Of a stretch of DNA of 7,827 bases, positions 6,701 through 7,827 are shown piece after piece (within the stretch, counting starts at the first letter, position 1; each line of letters opens with the position of its first letter). The DNA is from Candidatus Epulonipiscium sp. GTDB taxonomy: Bacteria > Bacillota_A > Clostridia > Lachnospirales > Cellulosilyticaceae. The notes beneath the pieces are model-generated. The model saw only the letters and a program-made list of their open reading frames with translations. It did not search any database and was not told where the DNA came from. Made by a program: the position numbers and the translations under genes. The DNA lies in assembly GCA_012841565.1 (NCBI GenBank), contig DUUM01000369.1:1-7827 (forward strand), given 5' to 3'.

Positions 6701-7827
6701 AAGCAAGGCAATCTTATCGGGATATAATGAAACTTCTTTTTCGAAAATCCGGTGGACTATTTTTTCTCCTATTTCTACTTGGGCGCTCATATGGAAACCA
6801 TCTAGCTTTTCTGCCTGCTTGTGACTAACCATTGATGTTGATCTCATCAGACTCTCTGGCTGCTCCATAATATGCTCTATAGTCGTCCCTACAGCTTCAG
6901 CAAAAATATTCATTAATTCTAAACTATATAAAGCATCATTATAAGTTAGACAAATTCCGACTTGTCCTTGTCTTTCTTCAATCATAATTTCAACTTGAAA
7001 TTTTGGAAAGCCTAATTCTAACGCTTCCATCATAATCTCTTTACCATCAATTTCTAGTTGATCATCTAGTATTCCTAGCTGGCATACATACATAATGTTT
7101 GGCATAAAATTGTATTTTGTTGCAAGCACGGCAAAAGGATATTCTTCATATTCCACACCTTTTAGGAAAATATCTTTGGCATGCTTTACATACTCCCTAC
7201 ATGATAATTGTTTGTCCATATGGATTGATAAAGGTATTGTCTCAACAAACATTCCCATGGTATTTTGTATGTCCATATTACTACGACCACTACTTGCTGT
7301 GCATAGATGTGTTTCCTTGGTACCAGCAAATCTTGATAGGGTATAAGCCACCCCTCCCAAGAATAAATGAGCTGGGGTTACACCATTGGTCTTGCAAAAA
7401 TCTTCTACCTTATCTTTATCTACTAAGAAAGTTGTTTTAGCTGGTTTGCCTTGCTCAGCTTTTCCATTTAAATCTGGGGTAATTTCTGTACTTCCTTCAA
7501 AACTTACTAATGTTGAAGCGTAATACTGCTCAGCTTCTTCAAAATAACCCCTCTCTTTTTTTGCTATTTCATCTTTCACATAATCAAAGTAAGTATACGT
7601 TTCGGTGGAAATATGCTCCCCCTTATAGGCCTCTTTAAATTCCTTAAGCAATAGTTGAAGGGATGCTCCGTCAAATATAATATGGTGGAAATCCAGGAAA
7701 ATATAAGTATTGCTTTGGGTCTCTACCACTTTCACCCTATAAAGCACTTCCTTTAAAAGATCAAAATGCTGGGTGAAGTCTTTTTTAATCTGTGGTATTG
7801 TCTCTTCTTCTGCCTTAATATAGTCAA
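737..7827 (-). CDS. Non-ribosomal peptide synthetase with C-terminal thioester reductase, 5' partial
   Basis: This is the C-terminal part (at least 2,362 residues visible) of a cytoplasmic multimodular NRPS, ordered C1(partial)-A1-T1-C2-A2-T2-R. Each A domain activates an amino acid as its adenylate and loads it on the next T domain; C2 joins the two; the R domain releases the thioester by reduction. No epimerisation, methylation or thioesterase domain is visible. The reading frame stays open through the right edge. A GTG at 7745-7747 could be mistaken for a start, but the 26 codons before it match residues 1003-1028 of the second condensation domain without a gap, so it is internal and the true start lies outside. 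Residue numbers here and below count from that GTG codon. The stop is TAG at 737-739, 15 bases before the PPTase gene. The number of modules upstream is unknown. Product identity cannot be read from the sequence; peptide aldehyde-type chemistry is inferred from the R domain. Confidence 0.96.
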   Translation of the reverse strand, partial: DYIKAEEETIPQIKKDFTQHFDLLKEVLYRVKVVETQSNTYIFLDFHHIIFDGASLQLLLKEFKEAYKGEHISTETYTYFDYVKDEIAKKERGYFEEAEQYYASTLVSFEGSTEITPDLNGKAEQGKPAKTTFLVDKDKVEDFCKTNGVTPAHLFLGGVAYTLSRFAGTKETHLCTASSGRSNMDIQNTMGMFVETIPLSIHMDKQLSCREYVKHAKDIFLKGVEYEEYPFAVLATKYNFMPNIMYVCQLGILDDQLEIDGKEIMMEALELGFPKFQVEIMIEERQGQVGICLTYNDALYSLELMNIFAEAVGTTIEHIMEQPESLMRSTSMVSHKQAEKLDGFHMSAQVEIGEKIVHRIFEKEVSLYPDKIALLATDGEYTYRELDQMINRVANALIDHGVKAGNKIAILLPRDSRMIVAMYSVFKAGCAYVPCDTQYPKERINYMIEDSQATYIITTSDRIEDISSGKGINIDELIKHQNTASPEIDVKPDDIAGLLYTSGSTGKPKGAMLAHHGISNYIYNHPANPCLYAAVGVCSTVVSISTFSFDMCLKEIIYGLSNGLRLALANEAECTNPILLAQLFDRAKVTFLIATPSRLLEYMQFPEFCQVLKECKVLLTGGEKCTHQLLNKLKSVTKARLYNVYGPTEATIISNAKELTNEDTISIGKPLINYYICILDADENELPPGVVGELCIGGPGVAKGYYNLEERTRESFIQWNGQVIYKSGDYAKWSEDGDVFILGRKDNQVKLRGQRIELEEIETKITQYKGIKNAVVIIKQINNQDHICSYFTSEEKINLEDLKESLKKDLPAYMIPTAFMEIEEMPFTLNGKIDVKELPEVDLSRPHQVEIGASKTLNYLEEDLVKIVSEIVGHEDFGIETDLIKIGFTSLSTIKLAAIITRKFDYTLVVNKMMQGTTILEIENELLRNWMTDQDKPAVKKEKKTLLENQGVALSKTQLGIYYDTMKNPEKLIYNIPVMIKIEDTSNVDKLMKALEVVIKGHPYLQTTLKIEGEEIKQFNHPNSEIKMDYMKAREEEIPEIKIEFPRSFDMTNERLYRIKVVETRQNVYVFLDFHHIIFDGASLQLLMKELQDVYKGEVLAPESYSYFDYVADEISKEKSGYYQEAEEYYASTLADFEGSTEMPADLPGKTEQGKIAETVFLLDKDKIETFCKNNDMTPAHLFLGGAAYTLSRYAGSKDIHLCTISSGRSNLEIQNTMGMFVQTIPLSISIPKDQSCLKYIEEVKHIFLKGLEYEDYPFTEVSTQYAFTPNIMYGCQLGILGDKLELDGREIVMEELDLNFPKFGLSIMIEEREGQIGVCLAYNDALYSLDLMNGFAEAMGTAVMHIMQQPENLISSTSIISQRQAERLTKFRISQQVEIEEKVVHRTFENHVLLNPDKKALVATDGDYTYRELDQMINRVANALLDLGVKVGERVAILLPRDSRMIAAMYGIFKAGCAYIPCDPQYPAERITYMIEDSESSYIITTSDRMSDITSGKAIDIDGLINYPNAADPGVDVKHDDIACLLYTSGSTGNPKGAMLEHHGICNCVYNHPANILLNATVEKCSTVVSIATISFDMCLTEITFALCNGLTLALANEKECTNPVLLSDLFARANGDFLLATPSRLLEYMEFPEFCTALEQCKVIISGGENYTLQLLNKLKSITKARLYNGYGPTEATMVSNAKELTNESIISIGKPLLNYYICILDADENEVPPGVIGELCIGGPGVAKGYYNLEKRTKESFIHWGGQRIYKTGDYAKWSQAGDVFILGRKDNQVKLRGQRIELGEIETKIVQYTGIKSAVVIIGKINNQDHICTYFTSEATINLDDLKASIKQDLPGYMVPTAYMELDEMPFTLNGKIDHKLLPEPFIDSEGNYQAPANEGEKTLCEIYAKVLGLPKVGALDNFFEIGGTSLVVTRVVIEASKYAIEISYGDVFNYPTPRELAGFVSGTGETEEELSASSYQDFSNYNYDQINQVLLANNLEALQQGEKNDLGNILLTGATGFLGIHVLASYLKNHQGKVYCLLRSSGLTDVTKRLKSIIYYYFEGSYEKAFDERVTVVEGDITNPTSFKEIEGLPIDTVINCAANVKHFSQGTDIEDVNVGGVINLIDYCLKKKARLVHVSTASVSGYSIENRPPKDTVMTEQMLYLGQDLDNKYSSSKFSAERHVLENIELGLKAKILRVGNLSARDSDGEFQINFSTNSFMGSLKSYLMIGKFPYAFINQKVEFSPIDTTAESILLLAQTPDHCCVFHNYNNHIITMGDLIQQMNKMGFEIEFSEIDEYEKAFEKAKQDPEKAKILSSMIAYANMGHGREIVPIATDSEYTVQVLYRLGYQWPVTSKSYIERFMNALNGLGYFDLE
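746..1846 (-). other. C-terminal thioester reductase (R) domain
   Basis: A short-chain-dehydrogenase-like reductase of about 365 residues that releases the peptidyl thioester using NAD(P)H. Seen: the Rossmann motif TGATGFLG (1975-1982), LLR (2000-2002) where NADPH-preferring members place a phosphate-binding Arg, EGDIT (2037-2041), NCAANVKHF (2059-2067), HVSTASVSG (2097-2105, with catalytic T2100), and YxxxK at Y2133 and K2137 (codons 1349-1351 and 1337-1339). RVGNLSA (2158-2164) and FSPIDTTAESI (2204-2214) are the usual substrate-side motifs. Because the T-Y-K triad is complete, the domain should be a true reductase and not a Dieckmann-type cyclase. Whether it stops at the aldehyde or goes on to the alcohol cannot be told from sequence. 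Confidence 0.95.
1973..2200 (-). other. Carrier (thiolation) domain T2
   Basis: A standard NRPS peptidyl carrier domain with motif DNFFEIGGTSL (1879-1889) and phosphopantetheine site S1888 (codon 2084-2086). The segment FNYPTPRELAGFV (1911-1923) is the usual last helix. A polar, Glu/Ser-rich linker (about 1925-1967) connects it to the reductase. It presents the finished peptidyl thioester to that domain. Confidence 0.95.
2213..3694 (-). other. Adenylation domain A2
   Basis: All core motifs are present: AGCAYIPCD (1430-1438), LLYTSGSTGNPKG (1500-1512), ISFDM (1549-1553), NGYGPTEAT (1645-1653), GELCIGGPGVAKGYY (1694-1708), YKTGDYAKW (1727-1735), GRKDNQVKLRGQRIEL (1745-1760) and NGKID (1832-1836, with lysine K1834). 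The pocket read against GrsA is D1552, M1553, T1556, L1595, I1621, G1623, G1646, M1654, V1655 and K1834. The Asp fits an alpha-amino acid. Glycine at the position equivalent to GrsA 322, where A1 has Val, could open the pocket for a larger side chain; this is inference, and no specific amino acid is assigned. The residue loaded here becomes the C-terminal, reduced residue of the product. Confidence 0.93.
2222..4741 (-). repeat. Internal duplication, copy 2 (C2-A2)
   Basis: This is the downstream copy of the 840-codon repeat, residues 1003-1842. Similarity to copy 1 ends sharply after LPE (1840-1842), exactly at the A/T junction; the following carrier domains differ in sequence, motif and linker. 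The N-terminal part of C2 upstream of residue 1003 cannot be compared because its partner lies outside the window. Confidence 0.9.
3713..4984 (-). other. Condensation domain C2
   Basis: A complete condensation domain of about 424 residues that should form the peptide bond between the substrates on T1 and T2. It starts near LSKTQLGIYYD (928-938), carries HHIIFDG at 1049-1055 with catalytic His H1050 (codon 4598-4600), MGMFVQTIPLSI at 1192-1203 and EYEDYPF at 1227-1233. Like C1, it lacks the usual RDxSRNP motif and has FTPNIMY (1242-1248) there. No epimerisation domain lies before it, so an LCL-type role with an L-configured donor is the default reading; that subtype call is inference. Confidence 0.93.
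5033..5260 (-). other. Carrier (thiolation) domain T1
   Basis: A peptidyl carrier domain with phosphopantetheine site S864 (codon 5156-5158) in the motif KIGFTSLST (859-867). The usual NRPS motif is GGxSL; here it is GFTSL. The helix that follows (IKLAAIITRKFD, 868-879) and the short segment TILEIENEL (892-900) fit the carrier fold. It does not resemble T2 beyond the fold signature, although the preceding A domains are close copies. A Lys-rich linker (about 908-919) leads to C2. Confidence 0.88.
5303..6775 (-). other. Adenylation domain A1
   Basis: All core motifs are present: KAGCAYVPCD (A2, 401-410), LLYTSGSTGKPKG (A3, 472-484), FSFDM (A4, 521-525), NVYGPTEAT (A5, 617-625), GELCIGGPGVAKGYY (A6, 666-680), YKSGDYAKW (A7, 699-707), GRKDNQVKLRGQRIEL (A8, 717-732) and NGKID (A10, 804-808, with lysine K806). 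Aligned by eye to GrsA, the pocket reads D524, M525, K528, I567, L593, G595, V618, I626, I627 and K806. D524 is the residue that holds the alpha-amino group, so an alpha-amino acid is expected. The rest of the code does not match one I can assign with confidence; it shares K, L, G and V with the textbook Glu code but lacks its key acidic position. Substrate left open. Confidence 0.93.
5306..7825 (-). repeat. Internal duplication, copy 1 (C1-A1)
   Basis: This is the upstream copy of an 840-codon direct repeat inside the NRPS gene, pairing with 2222-4741. It aligns with copy 2 at a constant offset of 1028 residues at every checkpoint from the window edge to LPE at residues 812-814. By hand count identity is about 68% over the first 100 residues and 78% (216 of 276) over residues 465-740. 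The copy is cut by the right window edge, so the true left boundary of the repeat is unknown. Confidence 0.9.
6818..7827 (-). other. Condensation domain C1 (N-terminal part outside window)
   Basis: This is the C-terminal two thirds or so of a condensation domain. The active-site motif HHIIFDG is at residues 21-27; the second His (codon 7682-7684) is the expected catalytic residue. MGMFVETIPLSI (164-175) matches core motif C5 and EYEEYPF (199-205) matches C6. The usual C7 motif around RDxSRNP is replaced by FMPNIMY (214-220). Because the domain is cut, it cannot be told whether it accepts a chain from an upstream module or is a starter domain that takes an acyl group. Its close likeness to C2, an internal peptide-joining domain, mildly favours ordinary elongation, but a recent duplication would produce the same likeness. 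Confidence 0.9.

Noticed and set aside
887..7440. Plus-strand open frames of 60-107 codons (for example 887-1102, 2889-3170, 4249-4482, 7117-7440)
   Set aside because: They lie antisense to well-conserved NRPS domains, have no recognisable protein motifs, and are explained as chance frames opposite a long coding region.
7745..7747. GTG as translation start of the NRPS
   Set aside because: The frame continues upstream to the edge with 26 codons homologous to C2, and the codon lies inside a conserved condensation-domain strand.

Overview
The window holds the 3' end of a biosynthetic operon, read entirely on the minus strand. From right to left it contains (i) the last 7.1 kb of a large non-ribosomal peptide synthetase (NRPS) gene that is cut by the right edge, (ii) a 15-base gap carrying a ribosome binding site, (iii) a complete Sfp-type 4'-phosphopantetheinyl transferase (PPTase) gene, and (iv) a strong intrinsic terminator. 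Nothing on the plus strand looks like a real gene. No RNA gene, CRISPR array, insertion sequence or attachment site was seen.

Organism: the DNA is AT-rich (about 40% GC by eye), Ile and Lys codons are often AT-rich, the ribosome binding site is purine-rich, and the terminator is a classic hairpin plus U-tract. This suits a low-GC Bacillota (Clostridia- or Bacilli-like) genome. This is an inference from composition and protein style; genus cannot be told.

NRPS layout, N to C as visible: C1 (5' part outside the window) - A1 - T1 - C2 - A2 - T2 - R. The last domain is a NAD(P)H-dependent thioester reductase, not a thioesterase, so the peptide should leave as an aldehyde (or, after a second reduction, an alcohol). 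An aldehyde could cyclise to an imine or pyrazinone. The neighbouring PPTase would arm the two carrier domains with phosphopantetheine. The pairing of a reductase-ended NRPS with its own PPTase recalls the aureusimine pair AusA/AusB of Staphylococcus aureus and the C-A-T-C-A-T-R NRPSs of gut Clostridia that make dipeptide aldehydes and pyrazinones. This window could be a member or relative of that second group, but more modules may lie upstream.

The most notable structural fact is that C1-A1 and C2-A2 line up over 840 codons with no gap at any checkpoint, at roughly 70-78% protein identity in the stretches counted by hand. The similarity stops abruptly at the A/T junction: the two carrier domains are of clearly different lineages. 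Within the otherwise similar adenylation domains, six of the nine variable pocket positions differ, suggesting that the copies now load different substrates.
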